64,000 nt of DNA from DASXAI01 sp963728985 (lineage in GTDB: Bacteria; Actinomycetota; Acidimicrobiia; Acidimicrobiales; Ilumatobacteraceae). How positions within the stretch are numbered: position 1 is the stretch's first letter; every line of letters begins with the position of its first letter. The position numbers and the translations under genes were made by a program. The stretch covers positions 62,001 through 126,000 of the forward strand of contig CAVSME010000009.1 in NCBI GenBank assembly GCA_963728985.1, read 5' to 3'. Shown one piece after another: positions 1 to 9,027 of the stretch. The notes under the pieces were generated by a model. The model worked only from the letters and a program-made list of their open reading frames with translations, searched no databases and had not been told where the DNA came from.

Positions 1-1
1 C

Positions 2-235
2 GCCGATCCGGACCGCTTCGACGTCGGGCGCGACCCCAACCCGCACATGGCCTTCGGGGGCGGCGGGCCGCACCTGTGCCTCGGCCTCCACGTCGCGCGC
101 GTGGAGATCATCGCCATGCTGCGCGAGCTGCTGACGCGCCTGCCCGACCTGGAGCCCGCCGGCGAGCCCGAGCGGCTGGCGTCCAACTTCATCGCCGGCG
201 TCCGCACGATGCCGGTGAAGTTCACAGCACGCTGA
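2..235 (+). CDS. Cytochrome P450, C-terminal fragment cut by the window edge
   Basis: This is the last 77 codons of a P450 monooxygenase, a haem-thiolate enzyme that inserts oxygen into an organic substrate using electrons from a ferredoxin. The haem-binding loop is visible as FGGGGPHLCLGLHVAR, with the axial cysteine in LCLG, followed by the usual C-terminal helices. The upstream part lies outside the window, so neither the start nor the I-helix can be seen. It ends about 130 bp before a second P450 on the same strand and resembles that protein's C-terminus, so the two may be tandem paralogues. The substrate cannot be told. Confidence 0.9.
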   Translation, partial: ADPDRFDVGRDPNPHMAFGGGGPHLCLGLHVARVEIIAMLRELLTRLPDLEPAGEPERLASNFIAGVRTMPVKFTAR

Positions 236-245
236 CGCGACGCTC

Positions 246-293
246 GTGTGACCGAATGCGCGACATCGTCGCGAATTCCGTGACACAGGCACA
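246..293. promoter_or_regulatory. Conserved palindrome-centred motif, copy A
   Basis: A stretch of about 48 bp centred on the inverted repeat GCGCGACATCGTCGCG, with an outer GTGTG on the left and ACACA on the right. A near copy stands at 8945-8993. The two share the core, a following CGAA, CGT and ACACA, and the flanking GTGTG, with only a few substitutions. Copy A lies about 75 bp upstream of the P450 start. This placement and symmetry suggest a binding site for a shared regulator; the regulator is unknown. Confidence 0.45.
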
Positions 294-366
294 GTGGCCC
301 GGCCAGGCGCGGTCGCGGTCGCCGCTACAGTCCGTGCCGGAGGGACGTTTCGAGCAGGGGGTGCGC

Positions 367-1605
367 ATGTTGTCGCCGCGGGAGGCGGGCCAGGTCTTCG
401 TGACGCCGGCGGCGTACGCCGACGAGCAGTGGTTCCACGACGCCTGCACGGTGCTGCGGCGCGAGGAGCCCATCCACCTCGTCGAGCATCCCGACTTCGC
501 CCCGTTCTGGGCGCTCACGAAGCACGCCGACGTGCTCGAGGTCGAGCTGCACCCCAACGAGTTCCGCAACGCCCCCCGGCCCGTGCTCCAGAACCACGAG
601 GCCGACGCTCGTCAAGCCGAGCAGGGCGAGCTGTTGCGCACACTCATCCACATGGATGCGCCCGACCATCGGGTCATCCGGGCCATCACCGCCGACTGGT
701 TCCTGCCCAAGAGCATGGCCCGCCTCGACGCTCGGCTCCAGGAGCTCGCCCAGCAGGCCGTCGCCACGATGGTCGAGCACGGCGGTCGCTGCGACTTCTC
801 CCGCGACATCGCCATGCCCTTCCCGCTCCAGGTGATCCTCGCCATCCTCGGGCTGCCGGAGTCCGACTACCCGCGCATGCTCACCCTCACCCAGGAGCTG
901 TTCGGCGCGGCCGACCCCGAACTGGCACGCGGCGAGCAGCAGACGCTCGAAGACCTCGTGGCCGTCATCAACGACTTCTTCGTCTACTTCACCAACCTGA
1001 CCGAGGCCCGCCGCGCCCAGCCCACCGATGACCTCGCCTCACTCATTGCGAATGCAACCATCGACGGCGAGCCGCTCGGGCCGATGGAGACGATCTCGTA
1101 CTACGTGATCATCGCCACCGCCGGCCACGACACCACCGCCTCGGCCATGGCCGGCGGCCTGCTCGCACTCATGCAGCATCCTGACCAGCTCGCTCGTCTG
1201 CAGGCGGACCCGGGGCTCATACCCACCGCCGTCGACGAGATCATCCGCTGGGTGACGCCCGTGAAGCACTTCATGCGCAACGTGGTCGAGCCCTACGAGC
1301 TGCGCGGCCACCACTTCGAACCGGGCGACGCGGTGCTGCTGTCGTACCCGTCGGCCAACCGCGACGAGGAGGTGTTCGACGATCCGTTCCGCTTCGACGT
1401 GGGCCGAGCGCCGAACAAGCACCTCGCCTTCGGTTTCGGGGTCCACTACTGCCTCGGCGCCATGCTCGCCCGGATGGAGATCCGCGCGCTGCTCACCGAG
1501 TTGCTGCCCCGTCTGCAGTCGATCGAGCTCGACGGGGACCCGAAGCTGATGCAGACCCTGTTCGTCGGCGGCGTGAAGCGCCTGCCGATCAGCTACCGCA
1601 TCTGA
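367..1605 (+). CDS. Cytochrome P450
   Basis: A complete bacterial class I P450 of 412 residues, close to the family norm. The oxygen-activation motif AGHDTT lies at residues 252-257, the ExxR pair is in EIIR, and the haem loop FGFGVHYCLG holds the axial cysteine at residue 362. The ATG at 367 follows a purine-rich stretch; the GTG six bases earlier (361) is an equally possible start. It needs external ferredoxin and reductase, and none is encoded nearby. Its end overlaps the end of the convergent gene at 1593. The substrate is unknown; family members oxidise terpenoids, sterols or fatty acids. Confidence 0.93.
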   Translation: MLSPREAGQVFVTPAAYADEQWFHDACTVLRREEPIHLVEHPDFAPFWALTKHADVLEVELHPNEFRNAPRPVLQNHEADARQAEQGELLRTLIHMDAPDHRVIRAITADWFLPKSMARLDARLQELAQQAVATMVEHGGRCDFSRDIAMPFPLQVILAILGLPESDYPRMLTLTQELFGAADPELARGEQQTLEDLVAVINDFFVYFTNLTEARRAQPTDDLASLIANATIDGEPLGPMETISYYVIIATAGHDTTASAMAGGLLALMQHPDQLARLQADPGLIPTAVDEIIRWVTPVKHFMRNVVEPYELRGHHFEPGDAVLLSYPSANRDEEVFDDPFRFDVGRAPNKHLAFGFGVHYCLGAMLARMEIRALLTELLPRLQSIELDGDPKLMQTLFVGGVKRLPISYRI

Positions 1606-2069
1606 TTGGCTCCGTCCTCGATCGAGGTGACCGTGAAGCTGCTGTCCATCTTCACGGTGACGTGCGAGCCCTCGGCCTTCACCACGTGGGCCTCGTAGGC
1701 GGCACCCTCGGCGTCGGTCTCGACCCGCTCGATGGTGCCGTCGGGAACGGCGGCCTGCGCAGCAGCGGTGGCCTTGGTCGCGTCGTCACCGGTGAGCACC
1801 GTTTCGGTGATGCCGTTCGCCGTGTGACCGCCCTTGCTCGGGTCGTGGTTGGCGTCGCCGCCGGGCCGCTGACCACGGCCTTGCGGATCGGAGGGGGCGG
1901 CGCCGCTGCCCGGATCCGCCGGTGCCGTCGTGGCGGCGGGCGCAGAGGTGGTCGGCGTGTCGGTCTGCGCGCTGGCGCTGCCGTTCATCAGGGCGGCGCC
2001 CAGCGCGCCGCCGCCGAGGGCGGCGATGGCCAGGACGCCACCGATGGCGGCCTTGCGGATGGTTTGCAT
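1593..2069 (-). CDS. Secreted PepSY-like protein
   Basis: A 158-residue exported protein. A short basic start is followed by a hydrophobic, alanine-rich stretch ending near ASAQ, a typical signal peptide. Next comes a low-complexity Thr/Ala/Pro/Gly linker. The C-terminal 70 residues (LTGDDATKATAAAQAAVPDG onward, with a strand-rich end) read like a PepSY domain, a fold that often inhibits or senses proteases. AAGGAG lies just before the ATG at 2069. It is divergent from the response regulator/kinase pair at 2217, a common arrangement in which the two-component system controls or senses the secreted protein. PepSY is assigned by eye. Confidence 0.65.
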   Translation of the reverse strand: MQTIRKAAIGGVLAIAALGGGALGAALMNGSASAQTDTPTTSAPAATTAPADPGSGAAPSDPQGRGQRPGGDANHDPSKGGHTANGITETVLTGDDATKATAAAQAAVPDGTIERVETDAEGAAYEAHVVKAEGSHVTVKMDSSFTVTSIEDGANQMR

Positions 2070-2216
2070 GTCACTCCTTCGAGTCGTCCGTTGGTGGACG
2101 GCGACGACGATGACGGACCGGCGTAAGGCCACCCGCAGGCCGGCGCGAGATCTTTGTAAGGATCGTCCAGCCCACTCACAGGAACCTCTCGGGATCGGTT
2201 CGTAGCGTGCGCCGCC

Positions 2217-2910
2217 ATGAGCGTCCTGGTGCCGCCCCGGGTGCTGGTCGCCGAAGACGACCGGGCGGTACGTGAATCGCTCGTGCGCGGGCTGCGGTTC
2301 GAGGGCTACGAGGTCATGGCCGTCGCCGATGGCCGCCAAGCGCTCGACGCCGCCGGCAACGAGGCGCCTGACGTGGCCGTGCTCGACGTCATGATGCCTG
2401 TCCTCGACGGGCTGTCCGCGTGCCGCCAGCTGCCGCGTCCGCCACCCCGCGCTGCCCATCCTGCTGCTGACGGCCCGGCACGCCGTGCACGATCGTGTCG
2501 CCGGGCTCGACGCCGGCGCCGACGACTACCTCGTGAAGCCCTACGCCCTCAGCGAGCTGGCGGCGCGGCTACGCGCACTGCTGCGGCGCACCAGCATCTC
2601 GGGCGCGGGCGAGGACCTCGTCGTCGGCGACCTCGTGCTCGATCCCGGCGCCCGCCGGGCGTGGCGCGCCGGGCGCGAGCTCACCTTGACGAAGACCGAG
2701 TTCGACCTCCTCGAGCTCCTGCTCTTCAACGCCGGCATGGTGCTCGGCCGGGACACCATCTACGAGCGCATCTGGGGCTACGACTTCGAGACGACGTCGC
2801 GGGCGCTCGACGTCTACATCGGCTACCTCCGCCAGAAGACGGAAGCGGCGGGCGAGGAGCGGGTGGTGCACACCGTCCGAGGTGTCGGCTTCACGATCCG
2901 GAAGCCATGA
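2217..2910 (+). pseudogene. OmpR-family response regulator, broken by a one-base insertion
   Basis: The N-terminal receiver domain is clear (VLVAEDDRAVRESLVRGL, phospho-acceptor in VLDVMMP). Reading then leaves frame after CRQL near 2433. Removing one C at 2433/2434 restores a continuous 230-residue protein through LPILLLTAR, the receiver lysine in LVKPYAL, and a winged-helix effector domain ending VRGVGFTIRKP. Total length 694 nt is one more than a multiple of three. As given, the frame runs on out of register and joins the kinase, a misleading 687-codon reading. The stop overlaps the kinase ATG (ATGA). Either a sequencing indel or a real knockout; the indel seems likelier because both halves are well conserved. 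Confidence 0.85.
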
Positions 2911-4280
2911 GCCTGCGCTGGCGGATCGCCGCCGCGCTGGCGGCCGTGGCCGCTGCCGTCGGCGCGCTGGTGGCAGTCGGTGCGTACGTGTCCGTGTCCG
3001 ACCAGCTCCGCTCCAGCATCGACGAGTCGCTCTCGTCCCGGGCCACTGCCCTCGGTACCACGGCCGCCCACCCCGACGGCGGTGACCGCGGCGGGCCTCA
3101 GGGCCGGGCCGAACGGGGACCCGGCGGCGGCGCCTGCCCCGACCCCGGCGACTTCCGTCCGGCGTCGGCCGCCCAAGTCGTCAGCAGCGACGGCAGCGTG
3201 ACCCCTTGCGTCGCGGGAGCGCCCGTCCTGCCGACGCCGGCCGCCGGCGAGAGCATCGGCGTCGGCACGATGCACTGGCAGACGACGACGGTGGACGGCG
3301 AGTCGTACCGCATCCTCACGACCCGGTGGAGCGACGGGCGCGTCGTGCAGATCGGTCGCAGCCTCACCGAGTCCGACCAGGTGCTCAGCGACGTCCGCAC
3401 CCGGCTGGCCCTCGTGGTCGGCTCCGGGGTGGTGCTCGCCGCCGTGCTCGGCTGGTGGATCGCCCGCCGCATCGCCCGCCCGATCGTGCGCCTGCGCGAC
3501 ACCGCCGAGGTCATCGCCACGACGCAGGACCTGCACACCACCATCCCCGCGGGCGGCTACGGCGAGGTCGGCAGCCTCAGCCGGAGCTTCACCACGATGG
3601 TGTCGGCGCTGGCCACGTCGCGGGAGGAGCAGCAGCGCCTGTTCAGCGACGCCAGCCACGAGATGCGCACGCCGTTGACCAGCCTCACGAGCAACCTCGA
3701 GCTGCTCGAGCAGTTCGAACGACTGCCACCCGCCGATCGGGCCGACGTGCTGGCCGCCATCGGCGTCGAGCTCGGCGAGCTGACGCACCTCCTCACCGAG
3801 CTGGTCGAACTGGCCGCCGAGCCGTCGGTGCACGACGAGCCGACGGAGCCGGTCGTGCTGGTGGACGTGGGCCGCGACGTCGCCCGGCAGACCAGCCGGC
3901 GCAGCGGCCGGGAGATCACCACGAACGCCATCGACAGCACCCCGGTGCCGGCCCGGCCGCAGATGATCGAGCGGGCCGTGTCCAACCTGGTGGACAACGC
4001 CGTCAAGTACAGCCCCGCCGGGTCGCCCGTCGAGATCACCGTGACCGGTGGCCGCCTGGTCGTGCGGGACCACGGCCCCGGCATCGCCGCCGAGGACCGG
4101 CCCCACGTGTTCGAGCGCTTCTACCGCGCCACCGCCGCCCGGTCCGCACCCGGATCAGGGCTGGGACTGGCCATCGTGGACCAGACCGTGCGCCGCCACG
4201 CCGGGCGCGTGCTGGTGGCCAACCATCCCGACGGCGGGGCCGAGGTGGGCTTTGAGCTCCCGTCCACCCGCCCGCGCTGA
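2907..4280 (+). CDS. Two-component sensor histidine kinase
   Basis: A 457-residue membrane kinase, partner of the regulator just upstream (4-bp overlap). An N-terminal transmembrane helix (about 8-30) is followed by an extracytoplasmic region, a second helix near residue 170 (LALVVGSGVVLAAVLGWWIA), a HAMP linker, and the phospho-acceptor histidine H251 in DASHEMRTPL. The ATP-binding domain shows N-box NLVDNAVKYSP, DHGPGIA and GSGLGLAI. The order matches MprB/BaeS-type kinases. The likely signal is envelope-related, given the adjacent secreted PepSY-like protein, but this is inference. The start is fixed by translational coupling. Confidence 0.93.
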   Translation: MSLRWRIAAALAAVAAAVGALVAVGAYVSVSDQLRSSIDESLSSRATALGTTAAHPDGGDRGGPQGRAERGPGGGACPDPGDFRPASAAQVVSSDGSVTPCVAGAPVLPTPAAGESIGVGTMHWQTTTVDGESYRILTTRWSDGRVVQIGRSLTESDQVLSDVRTRLALVVGSGVVLAAVLGWWIARRIARPIVRLRDTAEVIATTQDLHTTIPAGGYGEVGSLSRSFTTMVSALATSREEQQRLFSDASHEMRTPLTSLTSNLELLEQFERLPPADRADVLAAIGVELGELTHLLTELVELAAEPSVHDEPTEPVVLVDVGRDVARQTSRRSGREITTNAIDSTPVPARPQMIERAVSNLVDNAVKYSPAGSPVEITVTGGRLVVRDHGPGIAAEDRPHVFERFYRATAARSAPGSGLGLAIVDQTVRRHAGRVLVANHPDGGAEVGFELPSTRPR

Positions 4281-4345
4281 CCGGCGCGATACTGCGGCAC
4301 CGGCGGTCGCAGGGCGACCATCGGCCGCAGAAAGGGGAACGAAGC

Positions 4346-6736
4346 ATGCCGAGTGGACCGCTGGCCGGCCTGCGAGTGATCGAGCTGACCGACGACACCG
4401 GCCGGTTCGCCGGCAAGATGCTGGCCGAGACGGGCGCGTCCGTGGCGCAGGTCGGCGCGGCGCCGCCGTTCGCGGGTCCGGCGATGCGCGACGCGGCCGC
4501 CGCCGCTCGCGGCGGCCTGCTCGACTGGTGGTACGACGGCGGCAAGCAGCGCGTAGCGCTCGACCTCACGACCGATGCCGGGCGCGAGGGTTATCGCGCG
4601 CTGGCGGCCCAGGCCGATCTCATCATCGAGACCGAGACACCGGGGCGCCTCGCCGAGCTCGGCGTCGATCACGCCGATCTCGTCGGTGCCAACCCGTCGC
4701 TCGTGCAGGTGTCGCTCACACCGTTCGGCCGGACCGGTCCGCGCGCCGGGTGGCAGTCGAGCGATCTCGTAGCCGGCGCCATGGCCGGCGTGCTCAGCAT
4801 CTCGGGCACGCCGGCCGAGGCCGTTGCCGCGTGGGGCCGCCAGTACCTCAACTTCGGTTCGTTGATGGCGTGCATCAGCGGGCTGGCGGGCGTGTGGTCG
4901 GCTCGCGAGACTGGACACGGCCAGCACGTCGACCTGTCGCTGCACGAGGTGATGACCTCGTCGGTCGAGAACCTGTTCTTCCAGTGGTGGTTCCCTGATC
5001 TCCTGCCGCTTCCGCAGCGCGCCCTGCGCCAGGGATCGCTGCACTGGATCGGTGCGTACGTCGTGGCCAACGCCAAGTCGGGCGCCGTCAACATCGCGCC
5101 CGTGCCGCAGCCCTCCTACCTGTTCCAGTGGATGGCCGAGGAGGGCGATCCCGAGGGTGCCGAGCTGTCGAGCATGACGCTCGAGGAAGCCCTCGCCGAG
5201 ATGCCCCGGGTCATGAACGCCATCAAGCGCTTCTGCCTCACGAAGGACTCGGGCGAGCTGTTCCACGAAGCGCAGAAGCGCCACATCGCCTTCGGCGAGG
5301 TGCAGACCGTCGCTCAGGTGGCGGAGAACCCGCAGTACGCGCATCGCCAGTCGTTCCGGGCGGTCGAGGGGTTCGACGGCGTGCGCCTGCCCGGGCCGTA
5401 CGCCCGGTTCCACGGCACCCCGCCGTCGGCGCCGCAGCCGCCGCCGTCCGAGCCGACTTCCGTGGCCGATGTCGCGGCGGCGTGGGCCAGCGTCGAGCGC
5501 CCGCCGGCCACGCCCGCCGAGCACCTGCACCACGGCCCCACGTCGGCGGGCAAGCCCCTCGACGGGGTCCGCATCGTCGACTTCACCTGGGTACTGGCGG
5601 GGCCGTTCGCCAACCGCATCTTGGGTGATCTCGGCGCCGACGTGCTCAAGTTCCAGACGGCGGAGCGCGCCACCCTCGTGAACTCGCCCGACTTCCCGTA
5701 CTTCTACGTGTGGAACCGCTCCAAGCGCCTCGTGTCGCTCGACATGAAGCGGTCCGAGGCCATTCCCGTCATCCGCGCGGTCGTGGAGCAGTCCGACGTA
5801 CTGATGGAGAACTTCTCGGCCGGCGTCCTCAGCCGTTGGGGCCTCGGGTACGAAGACGTGCGGGCATGGAACCCTGGCATCGTGTACGTGAGCATGAGCG
5901 GCCCCGGCCACGACGGCCCCTGGTCGAACGTGATCACGTACGCGCCCACCATCCACGCGCTGTGCGGGCTCACGTACCTGTCCAACCCGCCCGGGCGGCT
6001 CGACGTCGGGCCCGGCTTCTCGCTCAACGACCATGCCGCCGGCATGACTTCGGTCGTGGCTGTGCTGTCGGCGCTGGAGGCGCGGCGGCGCACGGGTGAG
6101 GGCCAGCACGTCGACATCGCCCAGATGGAGACAGGCACCTACCTCATCGGCCCGGCGGTGCTCGACTACCTGAGCAACGGCCGCGAGGCCCATCCCATCG
6201 GCAACGTCGACCCGTTCGGCCAATGGTGCCCGAACGAGGTCTACCGCTGCGGCAACCAGGCCGAGATCGCCATCACCTGCCGGACCGACGAGGAGTGGCG
6301 GCGGCTGTGCGCCACCGTCAGCTGGCCGATGGCCGACCTCGCGAAGGACCCGTCGCTGGCCACGGTGGCCGGACGCTTCGCCCGCCGGGAGGAGATCGAT
6401 GCCCGGCTGCGGGAGTGGTGCGCCAACCGCCTGGCCACGGCGGCCGCCGAGGAGCTCCAGGCCAACGGCGTGCCCGCCGGCGTGGTGCAGGACGCGGGCG
6501 ATCTCACCGTCGATCCGCAGCTGGTGGCGCGCGACTTCTGGCGCAGCACCGACCACGTCGTGTTCGGCGAGCGCCCCTACGACCGCTTCCCGGCCCTGTG
6601 GAGTGGCACCGACCTCGAGCCGTACGTGCTGTCGGGCGGCTACATCGGCGAGTCCAACTTCGACGTGTACACGGCCCTCGCCGGACTGGACGAGGAGGCC
6701 ATCGCCACCGGCATGGGCGACGGCTTGTTCACGTGA
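4346..6736 (+). CDS. Two-domain class III (CaiB/BaiF) CoA-transferase
   Basis: A 796-residue fusion of two CaiB/BaiF domains (about 1-370 and 400-796) joined by a Pro/Ala linker. These enzymes move CoA between carboxylic acids through an aspartyl-CoA intermediate. The C-terminal half has the expected catalytic Asp at residue 562 in LNDHAAGM and the conserved TGEGQHVD. The N-terminal half keeps TGHGQHVD, but at the catalytic place reads YLNFGSLM (N169-F170-G171), with no Asp, so it looks degenerate. AAAGGGGAA precedes the ATG. The end overlaps the convergent amidohydrolase by 8 bp. DddD also has two such domains, but nothing here shows that activity. Substrate unknown. Confidence 0.9.
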   Translation: MPSGPLAGLRVIELTDDTGRFAGKMLAETGASVAQVGAAPPFAGPAMRDAAAAARGGLLDWWYDGGKQRVALDLTTDAGREGYRALAAQADLIIETETPGRLAELGVDHADLVGANPSLVQVSLTPFGRTGPRAGWQSSDLVAGAMAGVLSISGTPAEAVAAWGRQYLNFGSLMACISGLAGVWSARETGHGQHVDLSLHEVMTSSVENLFFQWWFPDLLPLPQRALRQGSLHWIGAYVVANAKSGAVNIAPVPQPSYLFQWMAEEGDPEGAELSSMTLEEALAEMPRVMNAIKRFCLTKDSGELFHEAQKRHIAFGEVQTVAQVAENPQYAHRQSFRAVEGFDGVRLPGPYARFHGTPPSAPQPPPSEPTSVADVAAAWASVERPPATPAEHLHHGPTSAGKPLDGVRIVDFTWVLAGPFANRILGDLGADVLKFQTAERATLVNSPDFPYFYVWNRSKRLVSLDMKRSEAIPVIRAVVEQSDVLMENFSAGVLSRWGLGYEDVRAWNPGIVYVSMSGPGHDGPWSNVITYAPTIHALCGLTYLSNPPGRLDVGPGFSLNDHAAGMTSVVAVLSALEARRRTGEGQHVDIAQMETGTYLIGPAVLDYLSNGREAHPIGNVDPFGQWCPNEVYRCGNQAEIAITCRTDEEWRRLCATVSWPMADLAKDPSLATVAGRFARREEIDARLREWCANRLATAAAEELQANGVPAGVVQDAGDLTVDPQLVARDFWRSTDHVVFGERPYDRFPALWSGTDLEPYVLSGGYIGESNFDVYTALAGLDEEAIATGMGDGLFT

Positions 6737-7724
6737 GCCGGTACGCGGTGGCGGCGCTGTCGTGGAACAGCCAGCGCTGCTCATCGGGCGAGTAGCCGGC
6801 CGCCATCTTCTTGAAGCCGTTCCACAGCACCGGGTACGAGCAGCCCTTGCGGTCGACGGGGAAGTTGCTCTCGAACATGCACCGCTGCGGGCCGAGCGTG
6901 TCGATCACGTAGCGGATCTCGTCCCCCCAGGCCGCGGCGAGGTCGGCGGACGTCGGCGGCCGCTCGCGCTTGTGCCACGCGATCCCGAAGTCGGGCATGC
7001 CGATGCCGCCGACCTTCAGGAACACGTTCGGACAGGTGGCCACCTCCGCCATGGAGGCCCGCCAGCCCTCGAGCACCGCGGCGCGGTCGGCGTAGGGACC
7101 GATGCCGAGCGGGCCGCCGAGGTGGTCGAGCACGATCGTCACCTCCGGCACGGCGCGGGCGGCGGCGACCAGCTCCGGGATCTGCGGGTGGTAGAGCCAC
7201 GCGTCGAACGTGAGGCCCATCGTCCCGAGGGTGGCCATGCCGTCATGGAACTCGGAGGTCTCCATGAGCCCAGCGGGCGAGCCGACGTGGTTCCCTCGGA
7301 TGGCCGGATCGGGATCCCGCGACGTGGCGTGGCGGATGCCGCGGAACCGACCGGCGCCGGCGTCGGCGTGGGCGACCAGCACCTCCTCCACGCCCTTGCC
7401 CAGGCGGAGGTCGGCGTAGCTCACGATGGCGCCGATGACGGCGCCGCCGCTGGCCTCGCTGGCCTCGCACTGCCCGAGGGCGAACTCCGTCTCGCCGACG
7501 GGCCGCATGGCTTCGGGTCCATCGGTGCGATAGCCCGACATGCAGTCGACGTAGACGGTGGTCACCACGTTGTGGCCGGCGCCGGTGTCCTGGTGCAGCT
7601 CCTCGACGAGGTACCGCTCCTTCGGGTGCTCCCAGAGGTGGTGGTGGGGATCGCAGATGGGGAGGTCGGGCTGGACGATCTCCTCGCGGACGAGATCCAG
7701 CCACGCGGCGTGCTCGGGGGTCAT
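6729..7724 (-). CDS. Amidohydrolase 2 family protein
   Basis: A 331-residue TIM-barrel hydrolase or decarboxylase of the amidohydrolase-2 group. The metal-binding start ICDPHHHLWEHP lies near residue 25, VLDHLGGP in the middle, and ESNFPVD near the C-terminus. Members hydrolyse lactones or decarboxylate aromatic or dicarboxylic acids. AGGAG lies eight bases before the ATG at 7724; a further in-frame start at 7754 would overlap the upstream gene. It is preceded on the same strand, 13 bp away, by a second amidohydrolase, so the two are probably co-transcribed and share a pathway. The exact reaction is not evident. Confidence 0.85.
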   Translation of the reverse strand: MTPEHAAWLDLVREEIVQPDLPICDPHHHLWEHPKERYLVEELHQDTGAGHNVVTTVYVDCMSGYRTDGPEAMRPVGETEFALGQCEASEASGGAVIGAIVSYADLRLGKGVEEVLVAHADAGAGRFRGIRHATSRDPDPAIRGNHVGSPAGLMETSEFHDGMATLGTMGLTFDAWLYHPQIPELVAAARAVPEVTIVLDHLGGPLGIGPYADRAAVLEGWRASMAEVATCPNVFLKVGGIGMPDFGIAWHKRERPPTSADLAAAWGDEIRYVIDTLGPQRCMFESNFPVDRKGCSYPVLWNGFKKMAAGYSPDEQRWLFHDSAATAYRLT

Positions 7725-7737
7725 CCGACTCCTGCTC

Positions 7738-8874
7738 TCAGTTGGGGGCGCCAAGCCAAGCCAGCGCGTTGCCGGCGTAGAAGCCGTCGACCACGTCGGC
7801 GGGCATGTCGGCCAGCGACCGGTCGAAGCGGCCGAGCGGGTCGCGGCCGCCCTCGGCGTGGGGGTAGTCGGACGAGAAGAGGTACAGCTGCGGGTCGGAC
7901 TCGCGGCACATCAGGCCGACGTCCTCGAACGGGTAGGGCGTGAACCGCAGCTGCGCCGCCGCCTGTTCCGACGGTGTGCGCGTGAACTCGGCGAGGCGGG
8001 GCTCCGAGCGGCTCCAGATGGCGGCGGCGTAGTCGAGGCGGCGCAGCATCATCGGCACCCACCCCGCACCCATCTCGATGGCGCCGCCGTGCAACGTGGG
8101 GTGGCGCTCCAGGACGCCGTCGAGCACGAGCACCGACAGGAACCGTTCGGCCGATTGGTACACGACCATGAAGTCCTTGGAGCCGATGATCTCGGCGCCG
8201 ACCATCTGCTCGGCGGGACTGCGGCCGTCGTTCATCCACTCGTCGCCGATGGGCAGCGGGCCGCTGCCGACGTGCAGCACGAACGGGACGCCCCGCTCGG
8301 CCAACCGGGCCCAGAAGGGATCGTGGTCGCCGTGGCCGGGAGCGCGCCCACCGGGGGCGCGGGCCGGGAGCTGCACGAGACCGAGCCCGAGGTCGAGGGC
8401 GGCGTCGAGCTCGGCGATGGCCCGCTCGACGTCATCGAGGTCGCAGAGGGCCACGCCGGTGAGGCGGGGATCGGCGGCGCAGAACTCGGCCATGGCCCGG
8501 TTGTGGGCCCGGTAGCTGGCGTAGCGGGTGTCGGGGTCGCGCACGGCGAAGAGCGGTGAGCACACCGAGGAGTAGACGACCTGGCGCTCGAAGCCGAGCA
8601 GGTCCAGCGCGGTGCTGCGCTCGGCCGGATCGACGGCGCCCAGCGCGGCGTGCCACTTGGGGCCGCGCTTGATGAGGCCGTCGCCCAGCTCGATCAGGGC
8701 GGCGCGGTCGTCGTCGGTGTGGGCGCCAGCGCGCAGGTCGAGGCCGGTGCGACCGCCGTCCAGGACCGGGATCCGGTCGCGCACGGCGGGGTCGGCGTGG
8801 TCCACGAGGAAGGTGGGCGTCTCCATCACGTGGCTGTCGGCGTCGACGATCCGGCGCGTCCCTGCGTAGGTCAC
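7738..8874 (-). CDS. Amidohydrolase family protein
   Basis: A 378-residue amidohydrolase, distinct from its downstream neighbour. VDADSHVMETP near the N-terminus gives the D-x-H metal pair, HVGSGPLP supplies a further histidine, and FSSDYPHAEGG near residue 330 carries the conserved Asp of the ACMSD-like branch (SDYPH). Proteins of this branch include decarboxylases and hydrolases for aromatic ring-cleavage products. The start is taken as GTG 8874, after a G-rich stretch; the open frame extends further upstream but into sequence unlike the family. A palindrome-centred motif shared with the P450 promoter lies about 70 bp upstream. Confidence 0.83.
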   Translation of the reverse strand: MTYAGTRRIVDADSHVMETPTFLVDHADPAVRDRIPVLDGGRTGLDLRAGAHTDDDRAALIELGDGLIKRGPKWHAALGAVDPAERSTALDLLGFERQVVYSSVCSPLFAVRDPDTRYASYRAHNRAMAEFCAADPRLTGVALCDLDDVERAIAELDAALDLGLGLVQLPARAPGGRAPGHGDHDPFWARLAERGVPFVLHVGSGPLPIGDEWMNDGRSPAEQMVGAEIIGSKDFMVVYQSAERFLSVLVLDGVLERHPTLHGGAIEMGAGWVPMMLRRLDYAAAIWSRSEPRLAEFTRTPSEQAAAQLRFTPYPFEDVGLMCRESDPQLYLFSSDYPHAEGGRDPLGRFDRSLADMPADVVDGFYAGNALAWLGAPN

Positions 8875-8944
8875 CTCGTCACCCCCATTTCGACGACCCG
8901 ATCGTAGGGCTCCAGCGCCGTGCGCGTCGTGGTGGCCGTCGGCT

Positions 8945-8993
8945 GTGTGCGCGAAAAGCGCGACATGGTCGCGAAAAACGTCACACAAACACA
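8945..8993. promoter_or_regulatory. Conserved palindrome-centred motif, copy B
   Basis: Near copy of the motif at 246-293. It has GTGTG, then CGCGAAAA, the core GCGCGACATGGTCGCG, then AAAAACGTCACACA. The heptad GCGAAAA occurs twice. It sits in the 154-bp gap between the ackA stop and the amidohydrolase start at 8874, so it would act on the minus-strand amidohydrolase pair. The same motif in front of a P450 suggests shared control of a degradative set. No further copy was found by eye. Confidence 0.45.
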
Positions 8994-9027
8994 CGCGGCC
9001 CCCACGATCGCAGCGCCCCGGCCCGGG

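Noticed and set aside
4346..6736. Naming the fused CoA-transferase DddD (DMSP CoA-transferase/lyase)
   Set aside because: Only the two-domain layout and rough length agree; nothing in the sequence shows DMSP specificity and such fusions are common in actinobacteria.
4121..6784. An 887-codon open frame antisense to the two-domain CoA-transferase
   Set aside because: High GC opens long frames opposite real genes; its translation is repetitive His/Arg/Gly-rich text with no domain, and the sense gene is well conserved.
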